Below, one piece after another: positions 39,111 through 48,976 of a stretch of 64,000 bases of DNA. Position 1 is the stretch's first letter, and each line of letters begins with the position of its first letter. The stretch lies in assembly GCF_010731715.1 (NCBI RefSeq), contig NZ_AP022587.1, positions 5,394,001 through 5,458,000 of the forward strand, given 5' to 3'. Both the position numbers and the translations under genes were made by a program. The notes below the pieces were generated by a model. The model was not told where the DNA came from, ran no database searches, and saw nothing but the letters and a program-made list of their open reading frames with translations. This stretch comes from Mycobacterium stomatepiae (GTDB lineage Bacteria > Actinomycetota > Actinomycetes > Mycobacteriales > Mycobacteriaceae).

Positions 39111-39536
39111 TTAGCCCACTTTGTAAGTAGCGAGGGCCTTGGCGATCAGCCTGCCCTCCGGGTCGACGATCTCGGCCTCGCAGTTGGTCAGCGACCGCCC
39201 GCGTCGCAGCACCCGGCCCACCCCGATCACGTCGGTGGCGACGGCGGGTGCCATGAAGTCCACCGTCATCGACACCGTGACGCCGCGCAGGTCGGGGGGT
39301 GCGTCCGCGCCGCACCACGCCGCCGCCATCACGGTGAGATCGGCGAGCGTGGCGATCGCGCCGCCGTGCACCATGTCGCCGAGGGTGACGTTGGAGGGAT
39401 CCCACGGCAGCCGCAGCCGTACCTCGTCGTCGGTGAGCTGATCGGCGACGATTCCCAGCTTGGCCACGAACGGCGACTGGGGCAGAAATTGCGCGATCAC
39501 ATCGCGCCCGCTGGGGGGAGCGGAAGAGGTGGTCAT
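39111..39536 (-). CDS. PaaI-type hotdog thioesterase
   Basis: 141 residues from ATG 39536. Hotdog fold motif VHGGAIATLADLTVMAAAW (the His and Gly of HGG bind the acyl-CoA thioester) and late strand pattern GRVLRRGRSLTNCEAEIVD. Probably hydrolyses a small acyl-CoA. It converges on the carbonic anhydrase gene, five bases between stops, and is divergent from cysD. GGAGG is only one base from the ATG, so the start is uncertain; the frame extends 17 codons further. Confidence 0.82.
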   Translation of the reverse strand: MTTSSAPPSGRDVIAQFLPQSPFVAKLGIVADQLTDDEVRLRLPWDPSNVTLGDMVHGGAIATLADLTVMAAAWCGADAPPDLRGVTVSMTVDFMAPAVATDVIGVGRVLRRGRSLTNCEAEIVDPEGRLIAKALATYKVG

Positions 39537-39676
39537 TCCTCCATGCTTTCGTACCGATCGGCCGCGGCGGAAGTCCCGGCGAGCCAACCTGACGCGATCT
39601 GTCCGATGCTGGGCTCGCGCGCCACCAGCCCGTCGGCATTGACACGGCCGGGGCGGGCTGGTTCATTGTACGTCAA

Positions 39677-39718
39677 TGACCGTTAACATGGTCAGTTCTA
39701 CCAAGATTATCCGGATAA
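39677..39718. promoter_or_regulatory. Two palindromes upstream of cysD, candidate operators
   Basis: TGACC at 39677-39681 and GGTCA at 39690-39694 form an imperfect 18-base palindrome. TTATCCGGATAA at 39707-39718 is a perfect 12-base palindrome, 18 bases before the cysD ATG. They lie in the 200 bases between the thioesterase and cysD starts. A sulfur-responsive regulator, possibly the Rrf2 protein encoded just downstream of cysNC, could act here (inference). Confidence 0.4.
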
Positions 39719-39736
39719 GCGGTTGACAAGGAAGCC

Positions 39737-40666
39737 ATGACCAGTGGTGTGACGGCAGGCCCCGCGGCCGGTCAGTACGAATTGAGCCATCTGCGCTCGT
39801 TGGAGGCGGAGGCCATCCACATCATCCGTGAGGTCGCCGCGGAGTTCGAGCGGCCGGTGCTGCTGTTCTCCGGCGGCAAGGACTCCATCGTGATGCTCTA
39901 CCTGGCGCTCAAGGCGTTCCGCCCGGGGCGGCTGCCGTTCCCGGTCATGCATGTCGACACCGGCCACAACTTCGACGAGGTGATCGCGACCCGCGACGAA
40001 CTCGTCGAGGAGTTCGGGGTTCGCCTGGTGGTGGCGTCGGTGCAGGAAGACATCGACGCCGGCCGGGTCGTCGAGACCATCCCCTCGCGCAACCCGATTC
40101 AGACCGTGACACTGCTGCGGGCCATCCGGGAGAACAAGTTCGACGCCGCGTTCGGCGGGGCGCGCCGCGACGAGGAGAAGGCGCGCGCCAAGGAGCGCGT
40201 GTTCAGCTTCCGCGACGAGTTCGGCCAGTGGGATCCCAAGGCGCAGCGGCCCGAGCTGTGGAACCTCTACAACGGCCGCCACCACAAGGGCGAGCACATC
40301 CGGGTATTCCCGCTGTCGAACTGGACCGAGTTCGACATCTGGTCCTACATCGGCGCCGAGAAGGTCAAGTTGCCGCCGATCTATTACGCCCACCGGCGCA
40401 AGGTCTTCGAGCGCGACGGGATGCTGCTGGCGATGCACCGCCACATGCAGCCGCGCGCCGACGAGCAGGTGGTGGAGAAGACGGTGCGGTTCCGCACGGT
40501 CGGCGACGTCACCTGCACCGGGTGTGTCGAATCGGAGGCCGCCACGGTTTCGGAGGTCATCGCCGAAACCGCGGTGTCCCGGCTCACCGAGCGCGGGGCC
40601 ACCCGCGCCGACGACCGCATCTCAGAGGCTGGAATGGAAGACCGGAAACGGCAGGGTTACTTCTGA
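39737..40666 (+). CDS. cysD: CysD, sulfate adenylyltransferase small subunit
   Basis: 309 residues. PP-loop motif LLFSGGKDS at about 43-50 binds ATP; HVDTGHNF, GGARRDEEKARAKER and IRVFPLSNWTEFDIW are characteristic. With the GTPase CysN it makes adenosine 5'-phosphosulfate from sulfate and ATP, the first step of sulfate assimilation. AAGGAAG precedes the ATG. The stop and the next start share bases (TGATG), so cysD and cysNC are coupled. Confidence 0.95.
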   Translation: MTSGVTAGPAAGQYELSHLRSLEAEAIHIIREVAAEFERPVLLFSGGKDSIVMLYLALKAFRPGRLPFPVMHVDTGHNFDEVIATRDELVEEFGVRLVVASVQEDIDAGRVVETIPSRNPIQTVTLLRAIRENKFDAAFGGARRDEEKARAKERVFSFRDEFGQWDPKAQRPELWNLYNGRHHKGEHIRVFPLSNWTEFDIWSYIGAEKVKLPPIYYAHRRKVFERDGMLLAMHRHMQPRADEQVVEKTVRFRTVGDVTCTGCVESEAATVSEVIAETAVSRLTERGATRADDRISEAGMEDRKRQGYF

Positions 40667-42519
40667 TGGCTGCTCCAACAACGCTGCTCCGCATCGCAAC
40701 TGCCGGGTCGGTCGACGACGGCAAGTCCACCCTGATCGGGCGGCTGCTGTACGACTCCAAGGCCGTGATGGAAGACCAGTGGGCCGCGGTCGAAAAGACG
40801 TCCAAGGAACGCGGCCACGACTACACCGACCTCGCGCTGGTCACCGACGGCCTGCGGGCCGAGCGTGAACAGGGCATCACGATCGACGTCGCCTACCGCT
40901 ACTTCGCCACTCCCAGGCGGAAATTCATCATCGCCGACACCCCGGGCCACATTCAGTACACCCGCAACATGGTGACCGGCGCGTCGACCGCCCAGCTGGT
41001 GATCGTGCTCGTCGATGCCCGCCAGGGCCTGCTCGAGCAGTCCCGCCGGCACGCCTTCCTGGCGTCGCTGCTGGGCATTCAGCACATCGTGTTGGCGGTC
41101 AACAAGATGGACCTGATCGACTGGGACAAAGCGACGTTCGACGCGATCAAGGATGAATTCCACGCCTTCGCCGCACGTTTGGACGTGCAGGACGTGGCCA
41201 CCATCCCGCTGTCCGCGCTGCACGGCGACAACGTGGTGACCAAGTCGGACAAGACGCCCTGGTATGAGGGGCCGGCGCTGCTCTCGCACCTCGAAGAGGT
41301 GTACATCGCCGGTGACCGCAACCTGGTCGACGTCCGGTTCCCGGTCCAGTACGTGATCCGGCCGCAGACCCACGAGCACCACGACCACCGCAGCTACGCC
41401 GGCACGGTGGCCAGCGGAGTGATGCGTCCCGGTGACGAGGTGGTGGTGCTCCCGGTCGGCAAGATCAGCCGGATCACCGCGATCGAGGGCCCGAACGGTC
41501 CTGTGGAGGAAGCGTTTCCGCCGATGGCCGTCTCGGTGAGCCTGGCCGACGACATCGACATTTCGCGCGGCGACATGATCGCTCGAACCAATAACCAGCC
41601 CAGGGTCGCACAAGAATTCGACGCGACCGTGTGCTGGATGGCCGACGGCGCGGCGCTCGAGCCCGGGCGTGACTACGTCATCAAGCACACCACCCGCACC
41701 ACCCGGGCGCGGGTCACCGCTCTCGATTACCGGCTCGACGTCAACACCCTGCACCGGGACAAGAGCGCAACGGCGTTGAAGCTCAACGAACTTGGCCGCA
41801 TAACGCTGCGCACCCAGGTGCCGTTGCTGCTCGACGAATACACCCGCAACGCCAGCACGGGTTCGTTCATCCTGATCGACCCGAATACCAACGGCACGGT
41901 GGCGGCGGGCATGGTGCTGCGCGACGTCACGGCGCAGAAGGCAAGCCCGAACACCGTGCGGCACGAGTCGCTGGTCACCTCCGAAGACCGGGCGGCCCGC
42001 GGCCGCACGGTGTGGCTCACCGGCCTGTCGGGTGCGGGTAAATCGTCGGTGGCCATGCTGGTCGAGCAGAAGCTGCTCGAAAAGGGAACGCCCGCTTACG
42101 TTCTCGACGGCGACAACCTGCGGCACGGCCTGAATGCCGACCTCGGCTTTTCGATGGCCGACCGGGCAGAGAACATGCGCCGGCTGGCGCACGTCGCGAC
42201 GCTGCTCGCCGACTCCGGCCAGACCGTGCTGGTGCCCGCGATCAGTCCGCTGGCCGAACACCGCGAGATGGCTCGTAAAGTGCACGCCGACGCCGGGTTT
42301 GAGTTCTTCGAAGTGTTCTGCGATACCCCGCTCTCCGAGTGTGAGGCGCGTGATCCCAAGGGGCTGTATGCCAAAGCCCGTGCGGGCGAAATCACGCATT
42401 TCACCGGCGTCGACAGTCCGTATCAGCGGCCGAAAAATCCGGATCTGCGGCTGATCCCGGACCGCTCGCTCGAGGAAATGGCGCAGAGCGTCATCGAGAT
42501 GCTGGAGTTGGGCGCCTAG
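40666..42519 (+). CDS. cysN: CysNC, sulfate adenylyltransferase GTPase fused to APS kinase
   Basis: 617 residues (Rv1286: 614). The CysN part (about 1-430) is an EF-Tu-like GTPase: GSVDDGKST (P-loop), [20 protein letters not shown], with two beta-barrel domains. The CysC part (about 440-617) is APS kinase: P-loop [20 protein letters not shown] and [11 protein letters not shown]. The fusion makes PAPS directly from APS and is usual in mycobacteria. Confidence 0.95.
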   Translation: MAAPTTLLRIATAGSVDDGKSTLIGRLLYDSKAVMEDQWAAVEKTSKERGHDYTDLALVTDGLRAEREQGITIDVAYRYFATPRRKFIIADTPGHIQYTRNMVTGASTAQLVIVLVDARQGLLEQSRRHAFLASLLGIQHIVLAVNKMDLIDWDKATFDAIKDEFHAFAARLDVQDVATIPLSALHGDNVVTKSDKTPWYEGPALLSHLEEVYIAGDRNLVDVRFPVQYVIRPQTHEHHDHRSYAGTVASGVMRPGDEVVVLPVGKISRITAIEGPNGPVEEAFPPMAVSVSLADDIDISRGDMIARTNNQPRVAQEFDATVCWMADGAALEPGRDYVIKHTTRTTRARVTALDYRLDVNTLHRDKSATALKLNELGRITLRTQVPLLLDEYTRNASTGSFILIDPNTNGTVAAGMVLRDVTAQKASPNTVRHESLVTSEDRAARGRTVWLTGLSGAGKSSVAMLVEQKLLEKGTPAYVLDGDNLRHGLNADLGFSMADRAENMRRLAHVATLLADSGQTVLVPAISPLAEHREMARKVHADAGFEFFEVFCDTPLSECEARDPKGLYAKARAGEITHFTGVDSPYQRPKNPDLRLIPDRSLEEMAQSVIEMLELGA

Positions 42520-42575
42520 CCCACAGACCCAAGCGCTCGCGTCGTCACCGCGCCGAGGGTGGCACAATCCTCAAC

Positions 42576-43058
42576 GTGCGGATGTCAGCGAAGGCGGAGT
42601 ACGCGGTGCGGGCGATGATTCAGCTCGCCACCGCGGAACCCGGCACGCTGGTCAAGACCGACGACCTGGCCCAGGCCCAAGGCATACCGCCGCAGTTTCT
42701 GGTCGACATCCTGACCAATCTGCGCACCGACCGCTTGGTGCGCAGCCACCGCGGTCGCGAAGGCGGCTATGAGCTGGCCCGCCCCGGCGGCGAGATCAGC
42801 ATCGCCGACGTGCTGCGCTGCATCGACGGGCCGCTGGCCAGTGTCCGCGACATCGGCCTCGGTGACCTGCCGTATTCGGGGCCGACGGCCCCGTTGGCCG
42901 ACGTCTGGCGGGCGCTGCGCGCCAGCATGCGTTCGGTCCTGGAGGAGACCACCCTGGCCGACGTGGCGTCCGGCGCCCTGCCCAAGCACGTCGCGAGGCT
43001 CGCCGACGACTATCGCGGCCAGGAGAGCCGACGGCACGGGGCTCCGCGCCCCGACTAG
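42576..43058 (+). CDS. Rrf2-family transcriptional regulator (Rv1287-like)
   Basis: 160 residues (Rv1287: about 161). Winged helix [47 protein letters not shown]. It has a single Cys (VLRCIDGP), so the three-Cys iron-sulfur site of IscR/NsrR is missing; it is more like the CymR branch, which governs cysteine metabolism. It follows cysNC by 56 bases on the same strand. GTG 42576 and ATG 42582 are both possible starts. Confidence 0.9.
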   Translation: MRMSAKAEYAVRAMIQLATAEPGTLVKTDDLAQAQGIPPQFLVDILTNLRTDRLVRSHRGREGGYELARPGGEISIADVLRCIDGPLASVRDIGLGDLPYSGPTAPLADVWRALRASMRSVLEETTLADVASGALPKHVARLADDYRGQESRRHGAPRPD

Positions 43059-43444
43059 CCGCCCGACCCATAGGGTCGCGTCAAGATCTCCATCGCGTGC
43101 CCGGACGGATCCAGGAAGTACACCCCGCGACCGCCGTCGCGGCGGTTGATCTCGCCGGGCCGCTGGGCGCCCGGGTCCGCCCAATGCTGCATTCCGCGCG
43201 ACTGGATCTTGCCGTAGATCGCGTCGAACTCTTGCTCGGAGACGAGGAAGGCGTAGTGCTGCCGCCGGATGTCCTCGCCCTCGGGGGCGTCCGCGTAATC
43301 GAGGCTGGCGTCGTGGTCGAGCGCGACGACCATGAAGTGGCCAAACGGCAACGGGGCGGGCAGGTCGAAGAGTTCGGCGAGAAATTCCGCGGACTCGCGT
43401 TTGTCGCGTGCGGCGACGATGGTGTGGTTGAAACTGATGAACAT
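43055..43444 (-). CDS. Glyoxalase/VOC-family protein
   Basis: 129 residues with a single VOC unit: N-terminal [24 protein letters not shown], middle [16 protein letters not shown], and C-terminal [21 protein letters not shown]. Metal-binding His and Glu candidates are in FNHT, RQHYAF and MEIL. Its last codons overlap the Rrf2 stop by four bases in convergent orientation. Substrate unknown. Confidence 0.8.
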   Translation of the reverse strand: MFISFNHTIVAARDKRESAEFLAELFDLPAPLPFGHFMVVALDHDASLDYADAPEGEDIRRQHYAFLVSEQEFDAIYGKIQSRGMQHWADPGAQRPGEINRRDGGRGVYFLDPSGHAMEILTRPYGSGG

Positions 43445-43494
43445 AGTTCTTTCCAGTCAACCACTGTCGCGGCGAGCCGACAACGAGCGTAGTG

Positions 43495-43908
43495 CTACTT
43501 CGGCGCGGTCAGTTCCAGGGCGATGTTGTCGGGGTCGCGGAATTCCAGAATGTAGGACGGACCGATGTCTTTGATCGGCTCGTGCTCGACGCCCATTTCA
43601 TCCAGATGTGCTGCCGCGGTGTCTAATTCGTCCCTACTGCCGAGCCGGAACGCGATGTGGTCGAGGCCGCAGCGGTCTTCGTGAAAGCGGTCCGAGGCCA
43701 CCGGCCGCAGCCCGAGCAGCGTGCCGCCGAGGTCGTAGACGACGCCGCCGTACAAGAAGGAGAACTGGTCGCGGGTTGCCTCGTCGGCATTCTCGGGAAC
43801 TTCGAGTAACACCGGCCAATCGAACACGCTCTCGTAGAACTGCCGGGATCGCTCGATATCGGTGACGGTCAAGCGGACATGCGCGATGGACGTACTGGCT
43901 AAGGGCAC
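43495..43908 (-). CDS. Glyoxalase/VOC-family protein
   Basis: 137 residues with two beta-alpha-beta-beta-beta halves: IAHVRLTVTDIERSRQFYESVFDW and GLDHIAFRLGSRDEL...SYILEFRDPDNIALEL. His in AHVRL, His in LDHIAF and Glu in ALEL are the likely metal ligands. It is a second VOC protein 50 bases upstream of the other on the same strand, so the two may be co-transcribed. The ATG at 43908 is divergent from the LLM gene. Confidence 0.82.
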   Translation of the reverse strand: MPLASTSIAHVRLTVTDIERSRQFYESVFDWPVLLEVPENADEATRDQFSFLYGGVVYDLGGTLLGLRPVASDRFHEDRCGLDHIAFRLGSRDELDTAAAHLDEMGVEHEPIKDIGPSYILEFRDPDNIALELTAPK

Positions 43909-43965
43909 TCATCCCATGCTGCCACTTGCGGAACCACATGTAGAGGGCATGCCAGAATCGCCGTC

Positions 43966-44856
43966 GTGCGGATAGCAATGACGATGCCGGTGATGGAACC
44001 GGACTTGGATGCCACGGTGCTGGAAACATGGGCGCGTACGATCGACGAGGGCCCGTTCTCGTCGCTGTGCTGGGGCGAGCGCATCGCGTTCGAAAACCCG
44101 GACAATCTCACGCTGCTCGGTGCGCTCGCGGCCTGGGCGAAACGGGTGCGGCTGATGACGACGGTGATCATTCCGCAGCTGCACGATCCGGTGATGTTGG
44201 CGAAAGGCCTTGCGACCGGCGACATGCTGGCGCAAGGGCGGTTGAGCGTGGGCATCGGCGTGGGCGGCAGGCAGGAGGACTACGTCGCGGTCGGTGCGGA
44301 CCCGGCGACGCAGACCATGCGCGACATGGCCGAGCGGGTCGCGGTGATGAAGCGGGTGTGGGTCGGCGAGAAGATCACCGAGTCGGTGCTGCCGGTCGGG
44401 CCCGCGCCGGTGCAGCCCGACGGCCCGCCGCTGTTGGTCGGCACCATCGGGCCCAAGACCGTCCGCAGCGCGGCGGTCTGGGCCGACGGGCTGGCCGGTA
44501 CCACCCTGGACCTGGACGTCGGCAAGCAGAATGAACTCTTCGACGTTGCACGCGAAGCCTGGGCGCGGGCCGGCAAGTCCAAACCCCATCTGGCGACGTC
44601 GTTCTGGTTCGCGTTCGGCACCCCCGGACAGTCGCGCGCCCAGGTGCATCGGCACCTGCGCCGCTACATGAACTGGATACCGGCGGAGTACGTCGACGCG
44701 ATGGCCCCGATGACCGGGTGGGCCGGCAGCGAAGACGAGCTGGCCGCGGTGTTGCGCAGGTTCGAAGAGATCGGCACCGACGAGGTCCAGCTGATTCCGA
44801 CCAGTTCGGACCTCGACCAGGTGCGCCGCGCCGCCGACGTCGCCGGGCGGCTTTAG
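43966..44856 (+). CDS. LLM-class F420-dependent oxidoreductase
   Basis: 296 residues, luciferase-like TIM barrel: MRIAMTMPVMEPDL, TVIIPQLHDPVMLAKGLATGDMLAQGRLSVGIGVGG (conserved family segment), then PPLLVGTIGPKTVRSAA. In mycobacteria most such proteins use F420. No signal peptide. It converges on the K+ channel gene, overlapping its stop by four bases. Confidence 0.83.
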   Translation: MRIAMTMPVMEPDLDATVLETWARTIDEGPFSSLCWGERIAFENPDNLTLLGALAAWAKRVRLMTTVIIPQLHDPVMLAKGLATGDMLAQGRLSVGIGVGGRQEDYVAVGADPATQTMRDMAERVAVMKRVWVGEKITESVLPVGPAPVQPDGPPLLVGTIGPKTVRSAAVWADGLAGTTLDLDVGKQNELFDVAREAWARAGKSKPHLATSFWFAFGTPGQSRAQVHRHLRRYMNWIPAEYVDAMAPMTGWAGSEDELAAVLRRFEEIGTDEVQLIPTSSDLDQVRRAADVAGRL

Positions 44857-46588
44857 GCCGGAAGGCGCTCGCGGCCGACCTCGGGCTGCGGGGGTTGGCC
44901 CTTTTGCAGCGTGGCCACCAGCTCGCGGTAGGGGCCCACGAGGTAGACGGTGTCGCCGGCGCGCAGCCGGGCGTCACGCCGTGGATGCAGCTGGACCGGG
45001 GCGTCGTCCCGGGTGATCGCGATGACGCGGGTCTGCGTGGACAGTTCGAACATCCGCAGCCCGTCGAGCTCGCTGCCGGCCGCCACGTGCATACCGCCGA
45101 CCATGAAGTAGCGCTGCCCGACCGAAACGTCCCGAGCACCTGCAGGCCCATCGCGGCACCGATGAACCACGGCGCGGCCAGCTCGACCGTCGAACGTACG
45201 GTGTCGAACCCGAATCGTTCCGCCACCGCGCTACCTAGCGTGCGGTCGTAGATGCGCAGCACGATCGGGACCTCGGGCCGGATGACCTTCGGCATCACCC
45301 GCGGGCCCAGCATCTCGCGCAGCACGATGCCGGTCTCGATGTTGGTCATGTCGTCGTGGGTCAGCACCGCGATCGCACGCGCGGTGTCGACGCGGGCCGC
45401 CGCCAGCGTCTGGCGCAGCGTCGCGTCTCCGAAGATCACCGGCACCTCTAGCTCGGCGGCCGTCGACAAATAGCGGTTGTTCTCGTCCAGCTCGATCACC
45501 GCGAAGTCGTATCCGGCGGCGCGCAGGTCGGCGGTGACTCGGCTGCCGAACGAGCCGAGCCCGACGACGACGATGTGGTTGCGCAAGTGGCGCGCTCGCC
45601 GTCGGCCGGCCGTGTGGGCGAAGCGGCGCGAGATCAGCAGGTCGGCGATGAACGCGACGAGGACGGCGGTCGTCATCAGACCGCCGAACATCAATCCGAT
45701 GCTGAACAGTCGCAGCCAGGTTGGTTGCGAGAGGAAGCTGAAGTCGCCGTAGCCCACCGTCGCGATCGTCTCGGTGCTGAAGTACAGCGCGTCGACCCAG
45801 GTCATCTTCGCCTGGGGCTGGTAGCAGTAGCGCAACAACACCGTCGAGCCGATCAGCACGGTCAGCACCGCGGCCACCGCCCGCATGAACATCGGGTTGA
45901 CGTCATTGCGCAAGCCGCGGGCGACATCCACGGCGCGCCGTATCCGGCGCTGACGGGTGCGGGTCGTGTTGGGCCGCGGGGCCTTGATGCCGCGGGCGGC
46001 TAGCTCGTCGGCGGTGCCGATCATCGCGGTCCAGTCGCCGGCGCGGACCTTCAGGTCGCGGCCCGGACATGTTTCCAGTAACCCGGGCGCGGGGGAGTTC
46101 TTGCCGTGGATCACCGCCACCGGCGCCAGGTCGGCGCAGATCTCGCGCAGCGTGGCGTCATAGGGTGCCTGCGCGCCCGCGACGAGGAACTTGATGCCGG
46201 CCGCCTCGAACGGGTGCGCGGTGTGCGCCAGAGCTGCCTCGACGACCGACGGCGCCGCCAGTTCGGCGACGTCGAGGATTGCGCCGGGACCGTTGTCGTC
46301 GGCCACCGCTTCGCGCAGCACGTCGTTGGCCAGCCGGGCCACCACGCGGATACGCGGATTGGCTTTCCTTGCCAGCAAAGCGATTTCGAGATTTATCGCG
46401 TCGTCGTCCCCGGCGCAGACCACGGCGGCCGCGCGCACGATCCCGGCCTCGATGAGGTCGTCCTTGGTGTCGGCGACGTTGTCGTCGACCAGCTTGACGA
46501 TGGTCGCGCCGGCGTTCTCCAGCTCTTCGGCGATCGTCGTCGCCAGCGCGTCGTCACCGCTGACGATGATGTGGCCGTGCATGCTCAC
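44853..46588 (-). pseudogene. Potassium channel with TrkA/RCK domains at both ends, frameshifted
   Basis: About 578 residues after correction. N-terminal TrkA-N Rossmann domain (GHIIVSGDDALATTIAEEL), a TrkA-C-like segment, two membrane helices around a pore with filter TIATVGYGDFSF, then a second TrkA-N domain (NHIVVVGLGSFGSRVT) and a TrkA-C tail (LRAGDTVYLVGPYREL). GTG 46588 has GGGAGG upstream. At about 45,125 the first frame ends in nonsense; VGQRYFMVGGMHVAAGSE follows in another frame. Restoring one T in a TTT run (plus strand AAA at 45125-45127) joins them. Confidence 0.82.
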
Positions 46589-46744
46589 CGCGCCTCCCAG
46601 GACGTCACATTGCTATGACTATCGGCTACTGCGCCGATTTGTGCCAGCGCAGCGCCGCCGACCGCGACTGCTCACCTGGCGCGGGGCCGTAACTTCTTCG
46701 GCTGTAACGGCTTTGCGCTAGAGGACCTGGACGTCGGAAGGGGA

Positions 46745-47088
46745 CTAGAACGCTCGCATCGACGTGATCTTCGCATCCTCGTCGAACGTCATCAGCGAGA
46801 TGGGGAAGATGCGGGTTCGGGTGTCCCCGGCGTCGAGCGTCAGGTGCCAGAAGAACGCCGCCTCGTTACCGCCGACGCGTATTTCGGCAAGTTCGGTGTC
46901 TTTCTTGGCATCCTGGAACGCGGCGTAGAACTCGCGGACGGCGTCCCGGCCGCGTCGTACGTCCGTTCCGGCCGGATCCTCGATGGTGGCGTCGGCCGTG
47001 TAGAGGTCCACTATTTCGTCGGTGGCGCCCTTGGCGACGAGCGTGAGATGCTGCTGACGGTCTGCGCGATGGCTTCTTGGGAAGGCAT
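46745..47088 (-). pseudogene. SnoaL-like (steroid isomerase fold) protein with frameshift and early stop
   Basis: The natural start is ATG 47088 (MPSQEAIAQTVSS), but after ~13 codons the frame must shift by one base to continue HLTLVAKGATDEIVDLYTADATIEDP and the rest of the NTF2/SnoaL fold. A lost C at about 47,050 (AGCAGCATC for AGCAGCCATC) explains it. The stop TAG at 46745-46747 is followed by SPSD in frame, so it may replace a Trp (TGG) of a FWSPSD end. Small ligand-binding or isomerase-like protein; function unknown. Confidence 0.7.
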
Positions 47089-47153
47089 GGCTTTGGACGC
47101 TACCTGTTCGCCATCGCGGTCGGGACGGGTTGGTCGCATTCATACTGGGCTGC

Positions 47154-47634
47154 GTGCCTTTCATCGAACGCCTCGCGTCGCGCGAGATCTATCGGAACCC
47201 GTGGCTGATCTTCCGGGAGGACGGACGGCAGCCCCGGCATCTACGCCGTGGTGGACAAGCCGGCCTACGCGCTGGTGATGCCGTATGACGGCGACCGATT
47301 CCGGCTGGTCGAGCAGTTCCGCTATCCGGTGGGCGCGCGCCGTTGGGAGTTTCCGCAGGGCACGGCGCCCGATCTGGCCGACACCGAACCCGCCGAGCTG
47401 GCCGCGCGCGAGCTGCGCGAGGAAACCGGGTTGAGCGCGACGTCGTTCGAGGCGATCGGTTTGCTGGACGTCGCGCCCGGTATGACCAGTCAGCGCGGCT
47501 GGGTGTTTCTGGCCACCGGGATCTCCGAGGGGCAAGCGGCCCCCGAGCACGAGGAGCAGGACATGCGCAGCGCGCGGTTCTCCCGCGAAGACGTCGAGGA
47601 GATGATCCGCTCGGGCGTGATCGCCGACGATTGA
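47154..47634 (+). pseudogene. Nudix hydrolase, ADP-ribose pyrophosphatase-like, damaged near the N-terminus
   Basis: The family N-terminus PFIERLASREIYRNPWL begins at GTG 47154, but after REDG (about 47,218) the frame changes and GSPGIYAVVDKPAYALVMPYDGDRF continues in the next frame to the stop at 47634. A few bases seem to be missing, not only one. The Nudix helix is intact: WEFPQGTAPD, then ELAARELREETGL, with the metal-binding Glu residues of REEtGL. An internal GTG at 47248 could yield a truncated 128-residue protein. Confidence 0.75.
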
Positions 47635-47644
47635 CTGGGCCCGG

Positions 47645-48115
47645 GTGGAAACGGTGCTGGACGCCCAGCTGACGCAGGCGCCGGGCAGCGGTGGTCCGCA
47701 ACGACACACGGCATGGCTCACGACAATCAATCCCGACGGCAGCCCGCACGTGCGGCCGGTGGGGGTGATCGCGCACGACGGCGCCTGGTATTTCACCTCC
47801 GGATTCGCGACCCGCAAGTCCCGTAACCTGGCCCGCGATCACCGATGCGTGGTCAGCGTCGCTACCGATCCGTTCGACCTCATCCTCGAGGGCACCGCCG
47901 AACGGGTAGTCGACGTCAGTGAATTAGCTGACGTTGCAGCGGCTTTCGTCCGTTCCGGCTGGCCGGCTCAGGTCGACGGCGATGCGCTCACGGCCGAGTA
48001 CAGTGCGCCGTCGGCGGGTCCGCCGCCCTGGCACGTCTACCGCGCGCGGCCGTCGACGGTGTTCGCGTTGGGCACGTCGGAACCGTTCGGCGCCACGAAG
48101 TTTCAGCTGGACTAA
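47645..48115 (+). CDS. Pyridoxamine 5'-phosphate oxidase-like flavin/F420-binding protein
   Basis: 156 residues, split-barrel fold: HTAWLTTINPDGSPHVRPVGVIAHDGAWYFTSG, followed by TRKSRNLARDHRCVVSVA, the pattern of the FMN/F420-binding PPOX family. It follows the Nudix gene by 10 bases and probably shares its transcript. Role: likely a small redox enzyme; substrate unknown. GTG 47645 start. Confidence 0.8.
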   Translation: METVLDAQLTQAPGSGGPQRHTAWLTTINPDGSPHVRPVGVIAHDGAWYFTSGFATRKSRNLARDHRCVVSVATDPFDLILEGTAERVVDVSELADVAAAFVRSGWPAQVDGDALTAEYSAPSAGPPPWHVYRARPSTVFALGTSEPFGATKFQLD

Positions 48116-48182
48116 GGCATTACCGCGCGATCGTGTCCGTGCCGATACCGCATCGCGTCATCGGGTCCGCACCATTGAAGCG

Positions 48183-48677
48183 GTGTGTTCGCGCTTCCTG
48201 GCCGTGCTGCTCGCCATCGTCGCGATCCTTGGCGCGCCGACGATTTCGGCGCACGCGGCTACCGCGGTGTGGAATGGCAAGTACTCGTTGGTGAGATACG
48301 CCGTGAACAAGACCGGTACCAGCGTGGCGGCCGGGCAAGCCGAACCCACGTTCAGCGCTGACTATGTCTTCCTGACGTCGTGCTCGTCGGGTCAGTGCGT
48401 CGCGACCGCCACCAACGGGCCGGTTCCCAAGAATCCGACACTGCCCCAGCCTTCCCACTACGTCTGGGACGGGGCCCGGTGGGTGGAGCACTTCGATTTT
48501 CAGTGGGATTGCTTTATGGGCGAAGGGGTTCCGAAGGTCTGGACACCCGCGAAGTCGTGGGCGTTCTACACGCCGCAACCCGACGGATCGCTGCGCGGTA
48601 CCTGGCACACCGACATCTCCAGCGGCCCATGCCGTGGAACGGTGGAGATGCCGGTGGCGGCGTTTACAGCGTCCTAG
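48183..48677 (+). CDS. Secreted protein of unknown function
   Basis: 164 residues from GTG 48183 (VCSRFLAVLLAIVAILG). Signal peptide with probable cleavage after SAHAA near residue 26. The mature part has VWNGKYSLVRYAVNKTGTS, FLTSCSSGQCVATAT and a second Cys pair (WDCFMGEG, GPCRGTVE), so disulfides are likely. It resembles the secreted protein at 50,008-50,442, which has the same Cys-containing pattern (TTCKQVCVAHV). Convergent with the DUF732 gene; stops overlap. Confidence 0.68.
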   Translation: MCSRFLAVLLAIVAILGAPTISAHAATAVWNGKYSLVRYAVNKTGTSVAAGQAEPTFSADYVFLTSCSSGQCVATATNGPVPKNPTLPQPSHYVWDGARWVEHFDFQWDCFMGEGVPKVWTPAKSWAFYTPQPDGSLRGTWHTDISSGPCRGTVEMPVAAFTAS

Positions 48678-48976
48678 GGGCAGTAGTTGGATTCCGCGGC
48701 GCTGACGACACCGGTCGCGTCACTGAGGCTGATACCCGGGTTCTTGCTCTGCACCACCTGGGCCAGCTGGTCTGGGGTCTCGCCGTTGGCACGGTCGGCG
48801 CAAATCAAGTGTCCGAGCTGGATGAGGCCGGTGCTGTCACCGGTGAGGCCGATCTTGTGAATCTGAGCGAGGTAGCCGTCATCGTCGGCGACCGCGATCC
48901 CGGTGCCCACGGTCAAAGCGCCGGCAACAGCAATAGCGGGAGCACTCACTAAGAAAAGTTTGCGAGCAGAGATCAC
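48674..48976 (-). CDS. Secreted DUF732 protein
   Basis: 100 residues from GTG 48976, chosen because AAGGAG lies eight bases upstream. Signal peptide VISARKLFLVSAPAIAVAGAL ends near VADDD. DUF732 domain: DGYLAQIHKIGLTGDS, HLICADRANG and SNYCP at the C-terminus, with the two conserved cysteines. Second DUF732 gene of the window. Confidence 0.82.
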   Translation of the reverse strand: MISARKLFLVSAPAIAVAGALTVGTGIAVADDDGYLAQIHKIGLTGDSTGLIQLGHLICADRANGETPDQLAQVVQSKNPGISLSDATGVVSAAESNYCP

